This document shows, piece after piece, positions 16,808-25,726 of a stretch of DNA of 64,000 bases. The translations under genes were made by a program, and so were the position numbers. This DNA comes from Actinoplanes teichomyceticus ATCC 31121 (GTDB taxonomy: Bacteria > Actinomycetota > Actinomycetes > Mycobacteriales > Micromonosporaceae), in contig NZ_CP023865.1 of assembly GCF_003711105.1 (NCBI RefSeq), forward strand, positions 5,047,001-5,111,000, written 5' to 3'. Positions within the stretch are counted from its first letter, which is position 1, and each line of letters begins with the position of its first letter. A model generated the notes under the pieces. The model had not been told where the DNA came from. It did no database searches and worked only from the letters and a program-made list of their open reading frames with translations.

Positions 16808-17914
16808 ATGCTTTCGCCCGTCCGGCACGCCAGGCTTGGTCAGGTGGCTGTTACACGGACATTGCGCAACGGCGCGTGGCGGATCGTCGAGTTGATCACT
16901 ACTCCGGTGGTGCCGACCGACTACCTCGACGTGATCGCCCCGCTGCGCAACCCCGACGTCCTGCGCGCCCGGATCGAGGCGGTCCGGCCGGAGACCGCGA
17001 ACGCGGTCACCCTGCGCCTGCGGCCCGGCCGGGGCTGGCAACCGCACCAGCCCGGCCAGTACGTCCGGCTCGGTGTGGACGTCGACGGCATCCGGTTGTG
17101 GCGCGCGTACTCGATCAGCAGCGCCGCCGGGCATCCGTCCGGGCACATCAGCGTGACCGTCAACGCCGTGCCCGGCGGGGTGGTCAGCTCGTACCTGATG
17201 AAACACGCCCGCCGCGGCATGATCGTGAACCTCGACCTGCCCGCCGGCGATTTCGTCCTGCCGCGTGAGCGGCCGGCGAAGAGCCTGTTCGTCACCGCGG
17301 GCAGCGGCATCACCCCGGTGATGGGCATCCTGCGCAGCAGCGTGCACGAGCTGTCCGACGTGGTCGTCGTGCACTCCGCCCGCACCAGCGAGGACGTGGT
17401 CTTCGGCGCCGACCTGCGGGCGCTGGCCGCGCAGGGCCGCATCCGGCTGATCGAGCGGCACACCCGCGCCGACGGCCGGCTCAAACCGGCCGACCTGGAC
17501 GAGCTGGTCCCCGACCTGTTCGAGCGGGAGACCTGGGCCTGCGGGCCCGGCGACCTGCTGGACGGGCTGGCCGACCACTGGGCCGAGGCGGACGCCGGGG
17601 AACGCCTGCACGTCGAACGGTTCCGGCCCACCGTGCTGATCGCCGGCGACGGCGGCACGGTGACCTTCGAGCGATCCGGCGCCACCGTCGAGGCGCCCGG
17701 CGGCGTCTCCATCCTGGACGCCGGGGAGGCGGCCGGGCAGCTCATGCCGTCCGGTTGCCGGATGGGCATCTGCTTCAAGTGCGTGCTGCCGATGCGCGAG
17801 GGCATCGTCCGGGACATGCGCGACGGCCAGCTCACCACCGCCGTGGAAGGCGACAACGTTCTTGTCCAGACGTGCGTCTCGGCCGCCGCCGGGCCGTGCC
17901 GCCTGGACGCCTGA
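16808..17914 (+). CDS. Ferredoxin reductase with fused [2Fe-2S] domain (desaturase electron donor)
   Basis: 368-residue flavo-iron-sulfur reductase that passes electrons from NAD(P)H to the desaturase encoded next. FAD site RAYSIS near residue 100, nucleotide-binding GSGITPVMGI near 165, and a C-terminal plant-type ferredoxin with CRMGICFKC (C-x4-C-x2-C) and a fourth Cys in VQTCVS. The order matches Mycobacterium Rv3230c, the known partner of DesA3. ATG at 16808 lacks a clear ribosome-binding site; GTG at 16844 is an alternative that removes 12 residues. The desaturase follows after 30 bases. Confidence 0.92.
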   Translation: MLSPVRHARLGQVAVTRTLRNGAWRIVELITTPVVPTDYLDVIAPLRNPDVLRARIEAVRPETANAVTLRLRPGRGWQPHQPGQYVRLGVDVDGIRLWRAYSISSAAGHPSGHISVTVNAVPGGVVSSYLMKHARRGMIVNLDLPAGDFVLPRERPAKSLFVTAGSGITPVMGILRSSVHELSDVVVVHSARTSEDVVFGADLRALAAQGRIRLIERHTRADGRLKPADLDELVPDLFERETWACGPGDLLDGLADHWAEADAGERLHVERFRPTVLIAGDGGTVTFERSGATVEAPGGVSILDAGEAAGQLMPSGCRMGICFKCVLPMREGIVRDMRDGQLTTAVEGDNVLVQTCVSAAAGPCRLDA

Positions 17915-17944
17915 CCCGCCCCCTTTGGAAGAACAGAGGAACTC

Positions 17945-19099
17945 GTGACGACGCTGCAACGCCAGGAAGTCAACCCGATCGGCCACCTGACCGCCGAGGA
18001 CATCGAGGCGATCGGCCGTGAGCTGGACGCGATCCGGGACGAGGTGATCGCCGCTCGGGGGGAGCGCGACGCCGCCTACATCCGCCGGGTCATCAAGGTC
18101 CAGCGCAGCCTGGAGATGGGCAGCCGGGCCGTGCTGCTGTTCTCGCTGTTCCCGCCGGCCTGGCTGATCGGCACCGCCGGTCTGTCGGTGGCGAAGATCC
18201 TGGAGAACATGGAGATCGGCCACAACATCCTGCATGGCCAGTACGACTTCATGCGCGACCCGAAGATCCACTCCACGACCTGGGAATGGGACCACGTCAC
18301 CCCGGCCAACCAGTGGAAGCACTCGCACAACGAGCTGCACCACAAGTACACCAACGTGGTCGGCAAGGACAACGACCTGGGCTACGGCATCATGCGGGTC
18401 GACGAGAACCAGCGGTGGCACCCGTTCTACCTGGCCCAGCCACTGTGGAACTTCATCAACGCGCTGTTCTTCGAGTACGGCATCGCCGCCTACGACCTGG
18501 AGCTCGGCCGCAACCTCAAGACCAAGAAGCGCCGCAACAACCCGGAGTTCCGGGCGAACGTGCGCGCCGTCGGCCGCAAGATCCGTCGCCAGGTGCTGAA
18601 GGACTACATCATCCACCCGGCGCTGTCCGGCCCGTCGTTCCTGCACACCATCGCGGCGAACTTCACCGCCAACATCGTGCGCAACCTGTGGAGCCACTCG
18701 GTCATCATGTGCGGGCACTTCCCGAAGGGCGTGTCCACCTTCGAGCGCACCTCGATCAAGGGCGAGACCCGCGGCGAGTGGTACCTGCGCCAGATGCTCG
18801 GCTCGGCCAACATCTCCGGCAGCCGGCTGATGCACATCATGACCGGCAACCTGTCCCACCAGATCGAGCACCACCTCTTCCCCGACCTGCCGAGCAGCCG
18901 TTACGCCGAGGTCGCGGTCAAGGTGCGGGCGCTGTTCGAGAAGTACGACCTGCCGTACGTCACCGGCCCGCTGCCGATGCAGGTCGCCTCGGCCTGGGCC
19001 AAGGTGATCCGGCTGTCGCTGCCGAACCGTAAGGCGACCCCGGAGCCGGACCACTCCCGGCCGCCGCGGCACCCGGCCGCCGAGCCGATCCCGGCCTGA
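17945..19099 (+). CDS. Membrane acyl desaturase (DesA3-like stearoyl delta-9 type)
   Basis: 384-residue di-iron desaturase inserting a double bond into saturated acyl chains, probably at delta-9, at the inner face of the membrane. The three His boxes are intact: HNILH (about residue 92), HNELHH (about 127) and QIEHH (about 305), with an additional HSVIMCGH stretch. Hydrophobic pairs surround the boxes. GTG start has AGAGGA six bases ahead. Co-transcribed with its reductase and probably under the PucR regulator. A strong hairpin follows. Confidence 0.94.
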   Translation: MTTLQRQEVNPIGHLTAEDIEAIGRELDAIRDEVIAARGERDAAYIRRVIKVQRSLEMGSRAVLLFSLFPPAWLIGTAGLSVAKILENMEIGHNILHGQYDFMRDPKIHSTTWEWDHVTPANQWKHSHNELHHKYTNVVGKDNDLGYGIMRVDENQRWHPFYLAQPLWNFINALFFEYGIAAYDLELGRNLKTKKRRNNPEFRANVRAVGRKIRRQVLKDYIIHPALSGPSFLHTIAANFTANIVRNLWSHSVIMCGHFPKGVSTFERTSIKGETRGEWYLRQMLGSANISGSRLMHIMTGNLSHQIEHHLFPDLPSSRYAEVAVKVRALFEKYDLPYVTGPLPMQVASAWAKVIRLSLPNRKATPEPDHSRPPRHPAAEPIPA

Positions 19100-19106
19100 C
19101 GCGCGT

Positions 19107-19140
19107 CCCGCAGGCGCGGCCCACGGGACGCGCCTGCGGG
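19107..19140 (+). terminator. Perfect 12-bp hairpin terminator after desaturase
   Basis: CCCGCAGGCGCG and its exact complement around a ten-base loop, beginning eight bases past the stop codon. Confidence 0.85.
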
Positions 19141-19187
19141 CCAGGGCCGCCGGCCCGCCCACCGACATCCGAGACGGTGTTCAACTG

Positions 19188-19592
19188 GTGGACACACCGG
19201 CGACATCACCGACCGTCAGGATCACCGGGATGGTCTCCGATGTCGCCGCCACGCCGGTCGCGGTCTCCGGCCGGGTCTCGCTGCGCCGGGCCGCCACCGG
19301 CGCCGGACTGGCCCTGGCCGCCTGCTCGGCGATCCATCTGCTCGGACACCCGGTCGGCGCCTTCGCCCAGGCCACCGCCGTGCTCTGGGCGGTCGTCGCG
19401 CTGTACGACGCCGCCGACCGCCGGTGCCGGATCGCGGCCGCGGGCGCGGTCGTCACCGTCGCCGCGGGCTGGCTCGCCGCCGCCCCGCTCGCGCACGCGG
19501 GTCTGCCCGGCGGCATCGCCCGCGCGGCGCTCAGCGTCCTGGCCGCCAGCCAGGTGTACGCCGTCGTCACCCGCCTCGGTCAGACCAGGTAG
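19188..19592 (+). CDS. Small hypothetical membrane protein
   Basis: 134 residues, GTG start. Three to four hydrophobic segments from about residue 35 onward (AATGAGLALAACSAIHLLGH, AVLWAVVALYDA, AAGAVVTVAAGWLAA). No recognised family. The 3' end overlaps the convergent GH4 gene by 13 bases. The weak ribosome-binding site and a possible internal ATG at 19230 leave the start uncertain. It may be a genuine orphan or a fortuitous frame, though the regular hydrophobic pattern favours a real protein. Confidence 0.5.
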   Translation: MDTPATSPTVRITGMVSDVAATPVAVSGRVSLRRAATGAGLALAACSAIHLLGHPVGAFAQATAVLWAVVALYDAADRRCRIAAAGAVVTVAAGWLAAAPLAHAGLPGGIARAALSVLAASQVYAVVTRLGQTR

Positions 19593-20908
19593 GACAGCTC
19601 GGGCAGCTGCGCGCGGTAGGCGTCGACCAGCCGCTCCGCCACCGCCCGGTCGGCGACCAGCGGGTGGGTGGCCATCGCCCGGACCGCGGCGTCCCGCGAG
19701 CCGGTGGTGGCGGCTTCCAGGACCAGCCGGTCGGTGGCCTTCACCGCCCGGACCAGCTCGACGGCGTGCCCGGGCATCGGCGCGACCGGCAGCGGGACCG
19801 CGCCCCGGGCGTCGACCCGGCACGGCACCTCGACCACCGCGTCGTCGTCCAGGACGTCCAGGGTGCCGCGGTTGCGCACGTCGAGGATCAGGGTGGCCGG
19901 CTCGTCCCGGGCCAGGGCGCGCATCACGGCCAGGGCGACCCCTTCGTACCCGGCCGGGCGGCTCTCGTCGTGCTCGCGCTCGCCGGCGCCGGTGAGCTCG
20001 CGGTTCTCGGCCATGTAGGTCGCCTCCCGCTCCCGCCACGCGTCCAGCCACGCCTGCAGGGGGTCGCGGGTGGCGATCTCGTGATAGCCGCGTTCCTGCT
20101 GCGCCCGCAGGAACGCGCCGCGGGTCTGCGCGGCGCCGCGGACCGCCTCCAGGGTGCCGGCCGGGTCGTAGTAGTAGTGCAGGTACTCGTTCGGGATCGC
20201 CCCGAGCTCGCGGAGGTTGCCGAACAGGCGCCCCTCCTCGATGGTCCTCAGCCGCTGGTCGTCGGCGAGCAGCCCGGGCAGCAGGTCCCGGCCACCGGCG
20301 TGCACGCCGTAGAGCCAGCCGAGGTGGTTGAGACCGGCGTAGTCGACCCGCGCGTCCTCCGGTCGCACGCCGAGCACCCGCAGCACCCGGTCCACCATGC
20401 CGGTCGGCGAGTCGCAGATGCCGATCACCCGGTCCCCGAGGGTCCGGGACATCGCCTCGGTGACCAGCCCGGCCGGGTTGGTGAAATTGATCAGCCAGGC
20501 CTCCGGCGCCAGGCGGGCGGTCCGCTCGGCGATGCGCATCGCTTCCGGTACGGACCGCAGCCCGTACGCGATCCCGCCCGCCCCGACCGTCTCCTGCCCG
20601 AGCACGCCCGCGGCCAGGGCGACGTGCTCGTCGACCACCCGGCCGCGCAGCCCACCCACCCGGATCGCGGAGAACACGAACGTCGCGCCGGTCAGCGCCT
20701 CGTCCAGGTCGGTGGTGGTGACCACGGCCGGCGCGGCCGGCGCGTCCCGGGCCAGCGCGGCCAGCACCCGCCCGATCCCGTCCAGGCGTGCGCGGTCCAC
20801 GTCCTGCAGGACGACCTCGGTGATCCCGGTGTGCCGGTGGTCGGCGAGCAGCGCCCGGTACACCAGCGGCACCCGGAAGCCGCCCCCACCCAGAATCGTC
20901 AGCCGCAC
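19580..20908 (-). CDS. GH4 family glycosidase (6-phospho-beta-glucosidase type)
   Basis: 442-residue NAD- and metal-dependent glycosidase. N-terminal Rossmann motif LGGGGFRVP, then NFTNPAGLVTEAM, the metal-ligand region GICDSPTGM (Cys) and GLNHLGWLYG (His), as in 6-phospho-beta-glucosidases of GH4. These enzymes cleave through oxidation at C3 and normally act on 6-phosphorylated disaccharides, although some actinobacterial members accept unphosphorylated substrates. It is the last gene of a kinase, importer and hydrolase operon, which gives it an obvious role in splitting the imported sugar. Substrate unproven. Confidence 0.9.
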   Translation of the reverse strand: MRLTILGGGGFRVPLVYRALLADHRHTGITEVVLQDVDRARLDGIGRVLAALARDAPAAPAVVTTTDLDEALTGATFVFSAIRVGGLRGRVVDEHVALAAGVLGQETVGAGGIAYGLRSVPEAMRIAERTARLAPEAWLINFTNPAGLVTEAMSRTLGDRVIGICDSPTGMVDRVLRVLGVRPEDARVDYAGLNHLGWLYGVHAGGRDLLPGLLADDQRLRTIEEGRLFGNLRELGAIPNEYLHYYYDPAGTLEAVRGAAQTRGAFLRAQQERGYHEIATRDPLQAWLDAWREREATYMAENRELTGAGEREHDESRPAGYEGVALAVMRALARDEPATLILDVRNRGTLDVLDDDAVVEVPCRVDARGAVPLPVAPMPGHAVELVRAVKATDRLVLEAATTGSRDAAVRAMATHPLVADRAVAERLVDAYRAQLPELSYLV

Positions 20909-21035
20909 CGCAACCCCTCTCCACCGGCGCCGTCCCGACGCCGGGTCAGCCTCGCCCGCTTTCCGCCGGCCGCGCCACCCTTTCCGCGCCCCGGGTCAGC
21001 CTGTCCCCTGTCCGTTCCCGTCGTCCGCCCGGGGT

Positions 21036-22316
21036 TCAGCCCTTCATCGCCGCGTTCCCCGCGTCCTGCGCCTGGCGCAGCCCCGGCGCGACGCCGAGCC
21101 GGCCGAGGAACACCTGCTGCAGGATCGGCGTGTACGCCGTGCCGCCCGCGCCGACGCGTGGCCCGACCGGCGCCGGGAAGGTCGTGCCGGTCGACGAGTC
21201 CAGGAACGGCTGCAGGTCCACGCCCCGCTTGCGCCAGTACTCGACGAACGCCGGCTGCGCCGCGGTCACCCCGGGGAACGCGTACCCGCCCTCGGCGATC
21301 GGCCGGATGCCGTCGGCCGAGCCGATCCAGTCGAGCACCGCCACGGTGGCGTCCCGGTGCGGGGTCTTCGCCGAGGCGACCGCGGCCACCCCGTGCACCA
21401 CGCCGACCCGCCCGGCCGGGCCCCTGAGCATCGGCGCCAGCCCCCACCGGAAGCCGGCGCCCTCCTGCACGCTCTTGAGGTGGTACGGCCCGGACTGGAA
21501 CAGCGCCAGCTTGCCCTGGGTGAACAGTTGCAGCGCCTTGTCGCCGTTGGTGTTGGTGTCCGCGGCGGACGGCGCGACGTGATCGGAGTTGATCAGATCG
21601 ACGAGGTACTGCACGGCCTGGACGGTCTTCGGCTGGTCGGCGAAGTCGAAGGTGTCCCCGTTCTGCCACGTGCCGCCGTTCGACCCGACGAAGTCCCACA
21701 GGATCGCCTGCTGGTCGAAGGCGGCGTTGAAGCCGTACGTCCGGATCTTGTCGGGGTCGAAGCCGGCCTCGCCGGCGTGCCGGCCCGCGCTGTCCACGGT
21801 GAGCCGGCGGGCCGCCGCGCGGAACGTGTCGTTCCTGCCGGTGGGATCCCAGGTCAGCGTCGCCGGATCGACACCGGCCGCGCTGACGAGGTCGTTGTTG
21901 TAGTAGAGAGCGATCGAGTCCCAGAGCTGCGGCACCCCCCACAGCTTCCCGTGGCGGGTGTAGAGCTGGACCACCGACGGCGTCCAGCCCGGGTCCGGCT
22001 CGACCGGCAGCAGCTGGCCGTTGTCGGCGTAGAGGCCGAAGTTCGAGGTGTTGGTCCAGTAGATGTCGGCGGCCGTGCCGGCGGCGATGTCGGCCGGCAG
22101 CTTGGTCCAGTAGTCGGCCCACGGCACCAGCTGAACGGCCACCCGGATGTCCGGGTGCGCCTTCTCGAACGCGGCGAACGACTGCTCGTACGCCTTGGCC
22201 ACCTGCTCGTCCCAGAGCCGGAAGGTGACCGTGGTCCTCCCGTCGGCCTCGTCGCCGCCGGCGACCGAGCAGCCGGCCAGCAGAGCCGTCACGAGCAGCA
22301 GGGCGAGTCGTCGCAT
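21036..22316 (-). CDS. Sugar ABC transporter substrate-binding lipoprotein
   Basis: 426-residue family-1 extracellular solute-binding protein. Signal sequence MRRLALLLVTALLAGC ends in lipobox LAGC with Cys at residue 16. The mature part shows typical CUT1 features: TVTFRLWDEQVAKAYEQSFA, AFEKAHPDIRV, DIYWTNTSNF and LWGVPQLWDSIALYYN. Start codon sits four bases after the permease stop region. It belongs to the same operon as the two permeases and GH4. A disaccharide or beta-glucoside ligand is inferred from GH4. Confidence 0.94.
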   Translation of the reverse strand: MRRLALLLVTALLAGCSVAGGDEADGRTTVTFRLWDEQVAKAYEQSFAAFEKAHPDIRVAVQLVPWADYWTKLPADIAAGTAADIYWTNTSNFGLYADNGQLLPVEPDPGWTPSVVQLYTRHGKLWGVPQLWDSIALYYNNDLVSAAGVDPATLTWDPTGRNDTFRAAARRLTVDSAGRHAGEAGFDPDKIRTYGFNAAFDQQAILWDFVGSNGGTWQNGDTFDFADQPKTVQAVQYLVDLINSDHVAPSAADTNTNGDKALQLFTQGKLALFQSGPYHLKSVQEGAGFRWGLAPMLRGPAGRVGVVHGVAAVASAKTPHRDATVAVLDWIGSADGIRPIAEGGYAFPGVTAAQPAFVEYWRKRGVDLQPFLDSSTGTTFPAPVGPRVGAGGTAYTPILQQVFLGRLGVAPGLRQAQDAGNAAMKG

Positions 22317-22320
22317 GTGC

Positions 22321-23136
22321 TCACCTCATCCCGGTGATGGTGATCGAACGGACGATGTGCTTCTGGAAGATCACGAAAAGCACGAGCAGCGGCATGGTGG
22401 CGAGCGTGGTGGCGGCCATCACCAGGGTCCAGTTGCCGTGGTACTGGCTCTGCAGGCCGGCGACCGCGACGGTGAGCACCTGCCAGCGGGCGCCGCTGGT
22501 GACCACGAGCGGCCAGAGGAAGTCGTTCCAGTGCGAGACCGTCGTGATGATCAGCAGGGTGGCCAGGATCGGGCGGCTCAGCGGCAGCATCACGTGCCGC
22601 AGCACGCGCAGGTGCCCGGCGCCGTCGATGCGCGCGGCGTCCAGCAGCTCCTGCGGGACGGCCCGGAAGAACTGCCGGAGCAGGAAGATCGCGTACGGCG
22701 AGCCGAACATCGACGGCAGCACGATGCCCCAGAACGTGTTGACCAGGCCGGCCTCGCTGAGCAGCACGAACCGGGGCACCAGGACGGCGACCACCGGCAC
22801 CATCAGGGTGGCCAGGTAGACCCAGAAGATCGCGTCCCGGCCCGGGAAGTCCAGCCGGGCGAACGCGTACGCCGCCAGCACCGAACAGATGAGCTGCCCG
22901 AGCACGACCACCAGCACCACCTGGACGGTGATCACCAGCGGCGGCACCAGGGTGTGCCCGCCGACCACCAGCTCGGCGTAGTTCGCCCCGGTCACCGGGC
23001 TGGGCGGGGCCAGCGGCGGCTGTCGCGCGAACTGCTGCGGCGTCTTCACCGAGGTCTGGATGCTCATCAGGTAGGGCGCGAGGATCAGCAGCGCCCCGAT
23101 CCCGAGCGCCAGGTAGGTCAGCACGGCCCGGCGCAT
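22321..23136 (-). CDS. Sugar ABC transporter permease (MalG-type)
   Basis: 271-residue inner-membrane subunit with six predicted helices and the EAA loop LLDAARIDGAGHLRVLRHVM. The first periplasmic segment SIQTSVKTPQQFARQ is typical of MalG-like permeases. The gene is spaced four bases from each neighbour, within the operon running from kinase to GH4. Confidence 0.94.
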   Translation of the reverse strand: MRRAVLTYLALGIGALLILAPYLMSIQTSVKTPQQFARQPPLAPPSPVTGANYAELVVGGHTLVPPLVITVQVVLVVVLGQLICSVLAAYAFARLDFPGRDAIFWVYLATLMVPVVAVLVPRFVLLSEAGLVNTFWGIVLPSMFGSPYAIFLLRQFFRAVPQELLDAARIDGAGHLRVLRHVMLPLSRPILATLLIITTVSHWNDFLWPLVVTSGARWQVLTVAVAGLQSQYHGNWTLVMAATTLATMPLLVLFVIFQKHIVRSITITGMR

Positions 23137-23140
23137 CGCC

Positions 23141-24040
23141 TCACCCCATCTCGTAGGTCGTACGGCGGCGGAAGTAGGACTGCTGGGCGAGCGTCACCGT
23201 GATCAGCAGCAGGAACAGCACGACCGACATGGCCGCCGCCCGTCCCATCCGGAAGTCGACGAACGCCTCGCGGTAGATCGCGTACGCCACCACCGCGGTC
23301 CGCCCGGCCGGTCCGCCCTGGGTCATCGCGTAGACCGTGTCGAACACCTGGAAGCTGCTGATCACCCCGGTGGCCAGCACGAAGAACGTGGTGGGGCGCA
23401 GCAGCGGCAGGGTGATCCGGCGCAAGCCCTGCCACGGCCCGGCCCCGTCGATCCGGGCGGCCTCGGCGTACTGCGGCGGGATGCCGGCCAGCCCGGCCAG
23501 GAAGAACAGCGCCACATAGCCCACATTGGTCCACACGGTGACCGCGGCGACCGACGGCAGCGCCAGGGCCGGGTCGGTCAGCCACTCGACCCGGTGGCCG
23601 ATCAGCTGGTTGAGCGCGCCGTCGGACGGGTCGAACAGCCAGCGCCAGACCACGCCCAGCGCCAGCGGGGCGCTGATCCAGGGCAGCACCAGGATCGCCC
23701 GGAACACGCCGGAGCCGGGCAGCCGCTGGTCCAGCAGCACGGCGGCGGCCAGACCGAGCGCGGTCTGCAGCGGGATGACCAGCAGCACGAAGACCGCGGT
23801 GACCGCCAGCGAGCGGCCGAACGCGGGATCGGTGAGGATCGCCCGGTAGTTGTCCAGGCCGGTCCAGCGGGCCGGGCTGACCAGGTCCCACCGGAACAGG
23901 CTCAGGCCCAGCACGACCGCGACCGGCAGCAGCAGGAACCCGGCGACGCCGAGCAGGCTCGGGGCGAGGAACGCGAAGCCGGCGGACGTGTCGCGCCGGC
24001 GGCGCCCGGACGCGGCCGCCACCCGCTCAGCCGTCGCCAT
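23141..24040 (-). CDS. Sugar ABC transporter permease (MalF-type)
   Basis: 299-residue partner permease. It has a cytoplasmic Arg-rich start (MATAERVAAASGRRRRD), six helices, the RWTGLDNYRAIL periplasmic motif and EAA loop YAEAARIDGAGPWQGLRRIT. ATG at 24040 is chosen because the permease signature begins 20 residues later; the frame is open far upstream, into the kinase gene. It starts eight bases after the kinase stop. Confidence 0.93.
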   Translation of the reverse strand: MATAERVAAASGRRRRDTSAGFAFLAPSLLGVAGFLLLPVAVVLGLSLFRWDLVSPARWTGLDNYRAILTDPAFGRSLAVTAVFVLLVIPLQTALGLAAAVLLDQRLPGSGVFRAILVLPWISAPLALGVVWRWLFDPSDGALNQLIGHRVEWLTDPALALPSVAAVTVWTNVGYVALFFLAGLAGIPPQYAEAARIDGAGPWQGLRRITLPLLRPTTFFVLATGVISSFQVFDTVYAMTQGGPAGRTAVVAYAIYREAFVDFRMGRAAAMSVVLFLLLITVTLAQQSYFRRRTTYEMG

Positions 24041-24048
24041 GGGCGGGC

Positions 24049-25113
24049 TCAGCGCTCGGCATACGCGTCGGAGAGGCGGGCGATGGTGGCGGTGGCGCGA
24101 TGCACCGCGTTGCGCCGGCCGGGCGGGATGACCTCGGGCAGGAAGGCGTAGCGACGGGCCAGCTGCGCCTCGCTGGACTCCGGGTGGCGCCGCCCGGCCG
24201 CGTGCTGGGCCAGCCGCCACCAGTCGGCGATGTCGCCCCAGCCGGGCGCGGACAGCGAGCCGCCGAAGTGCTGCACGGACAGGGCCGCCACCAGGTTCGC
24301 GAAGGCCACCCGGTCGGCGAGCGGCCACCCGCCCAGCGTGCCGGCCACGAACCCGGCGGTGAAGACGTCACCGGCGCCGGTCGGGTCGAGCGCCTCCACC
24401 GGCACGCTCGGGACGGTCGCCACCTCGCCGGTGGCCGAGTCGATCGCGAGGGCGCCGTCGCCGCCGTCGGTGACCACCACGATCGGCACCAGCCCGGCCA
24501 GTTTGTCCAGGGCGGCGGCGGGCGAGCCGGTGCGGGTGTAGCGCATCGCCTCGACCGCGTTGGGCAGGAAGGCGTGGCAGTCCGGCAGCACGTCGAGGGC
24601 CTCCACCGACCACTGATCGGTCTCGTCCCACCCGACGTCCGCGAAGATCAGGGTGCCGTTGCGCGCGGCCCGGGGCACCCAGCCGGTGCCGGAGCCGCCC
24701 AGGCTGACCGCCGCGGCACGGGCCGCCGGCAGACCGTTGACCAGGCCCTCGGGATCGGTGGGGAGCGGGTGCCCGTGGGTGATCATGCTGCGGTCGCGGT
24801 CGTACGCCAGCGAGACGGTGACCGGCGAGTGCCAGTCGTCCAGGCGCCGGGACGCGGCAAGGTCGATCCCCTCCTGGCGGCTGAGCACCTGGTGACAGAA
24901 CTCGCCGTACGCGTCGGTGCTCAGGGCGGTGCCGAGCCCGGTGCGCAGGCCGAGCCGGCTGGCCGCGACGGCCAGGTTGGCCACCCCGCCGGGGCACGAC
25001 CCCATGCCGGACGCCCGCACCTCGGTGCCGGGCCCGGGCAGATCACGCAGCCCGGTGAAGACGACGTCGAGGAACACCACCCCGGGGACGAAAAGGTCGA
25101 GCTGGCGCGCCAT
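24049..25113 (-). CDS. PfkB-family carbohydrate kinase
   Basis: 354-residue cytoplasmic ribokinase-like kinase. N-terminal GGVANLAVAASRLG motif for substrate binding and C-terminal ATP-site signature DPTGAGDVFTAGFVAG with catalytic Asp. Opening strand LDLFVPGVVFLDVVF is typical. It heads the five-gene operon. The sugar could be released by the GH4 enzyme, or the kinase could phosphorylate an imported glycoside before GH4 attack, which would explain a phospho-glycosidase paired with an ABC importer instead of a PTS. The second option is conjecture. Confidence 0.92.
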   Translation of the reverse strand: MARQLDLFVPGVVFLDVVFTGLRDLPGPGTEVRASGMGSCPGGVANLAVAASRLGLRTGLGTALSTDAYGEFCHQVLSRQEGIDLAASRRLDDWHSPVTVSLAYDRDRSMITHGHPLPTDPEGLVNGLPAARAAAVSLGGSGTGWVPRAARNGTLIFADVGWDETDQWSVEALDVLPDCHAFLPNAVEAMRYTRTGSPAAALDKLAGLVPIVVVTDGGDGALAIDSATGEVATVPSVPVEALDPTGAGDVFTAGFVAGTLGGWPLADRVAFANLVAALSVQHFGGSLSAPGWGDIADWWRLAQHAAGRRHPESSEAQLARRYAFLPEVIPPGRRNAVHRATATIARLSDAYAER

Positions 25114-25156
25114 TGGCCGATCTTACCTCCGTCCCGATAGGGCAGGTGGTAATTGA

Positions 25157-25639
25157 TCACTGGATGCGGCGCAGGTCTCCATGCGCCGCACGCAGGGTGT
25201 CCACGTGGCGGTCGGTGCCCGGCGGCCGGATCTCGTCGAGCAGTCGCCACGCCTCGTCCAAAGACTGGGACAGCTCGCGGATGCGGCCGGCGTGCTGGCG
25301 GCGCACGTCCTCGCGGACCTTCTCGATGCGCCGCAGCCAACCGGCGCTGCTCTCCGGGCCGGGCCGGCCCTCCGCAGCGGCCGGGACCGCCTGCGCGGCC
25401 GGAACGGGCGGACCGGGCGGCGCGGCCGGAACGGCGGGCGCGACCGGAACGGGCGGTGACACCGGAGCGACCGGCGGCGCCGGTTGGAGGACGTCACGGG
25501 CCGGGACGATGGCGGCGATCGGGCGACCGCCGTCGACCACGACGGTGATCTGGCCGGTCAGGCCGGTGAGACGGACGAGTTGCTGGAAGCGGAGCCGGGC
25601 CTCGGCGACGGACAGCTCGATGCGGCGGCGGATCGGCAT
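25157..25639 (-). CDS. Phd/YefM-like antitoxin-fold protein with Pro/Ala linker
   Basis: 160 residues. Residues 5-45 (IELSVAEARLRFQQLVRLTG then VVVDGGRPIAAIVPA) match the N-terminal half of Phd/YefM antitoxins, including the VVVDGGRPIAAIVP strand pair. A Pro/Val/Ala-rich linker of about 50 residues follows, then a charged helical C-terminus (WLRRIEKVREDVRRQHAGRI). ATG at 25639 has GGGAG eight bases ahead; an in-frame ATG five codons upstream is weaker. No toxin gene is adjacent, so it is an orphan or has been recruited as a DNA-binding or structural protein. Confidence 0.65.
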   Translation of the reverse strand: MPIRRRIELSVAEARLRFQQLVRLTGLTGQITVVVDGGRPIAAIVPARDVLQPAPPVAPVSPPVPVAPAVPAAPPGPPVPAAQAVPAAAEGRPGPESSAGWLRRIEKVREDVRRQHAGRIRELSQSLDEAWRLLDEIRPPGTDRHVDTLRAAHGDLRRIQ

Positions 25640-25726
25640 GGCTGGTTCTCCCATGTCCCGATGATGCGCGCGGGGTATGACAATAATTCGCCGAGAACCT
25701 CCCGGACACTCCGCTAGGTTCGCCGG

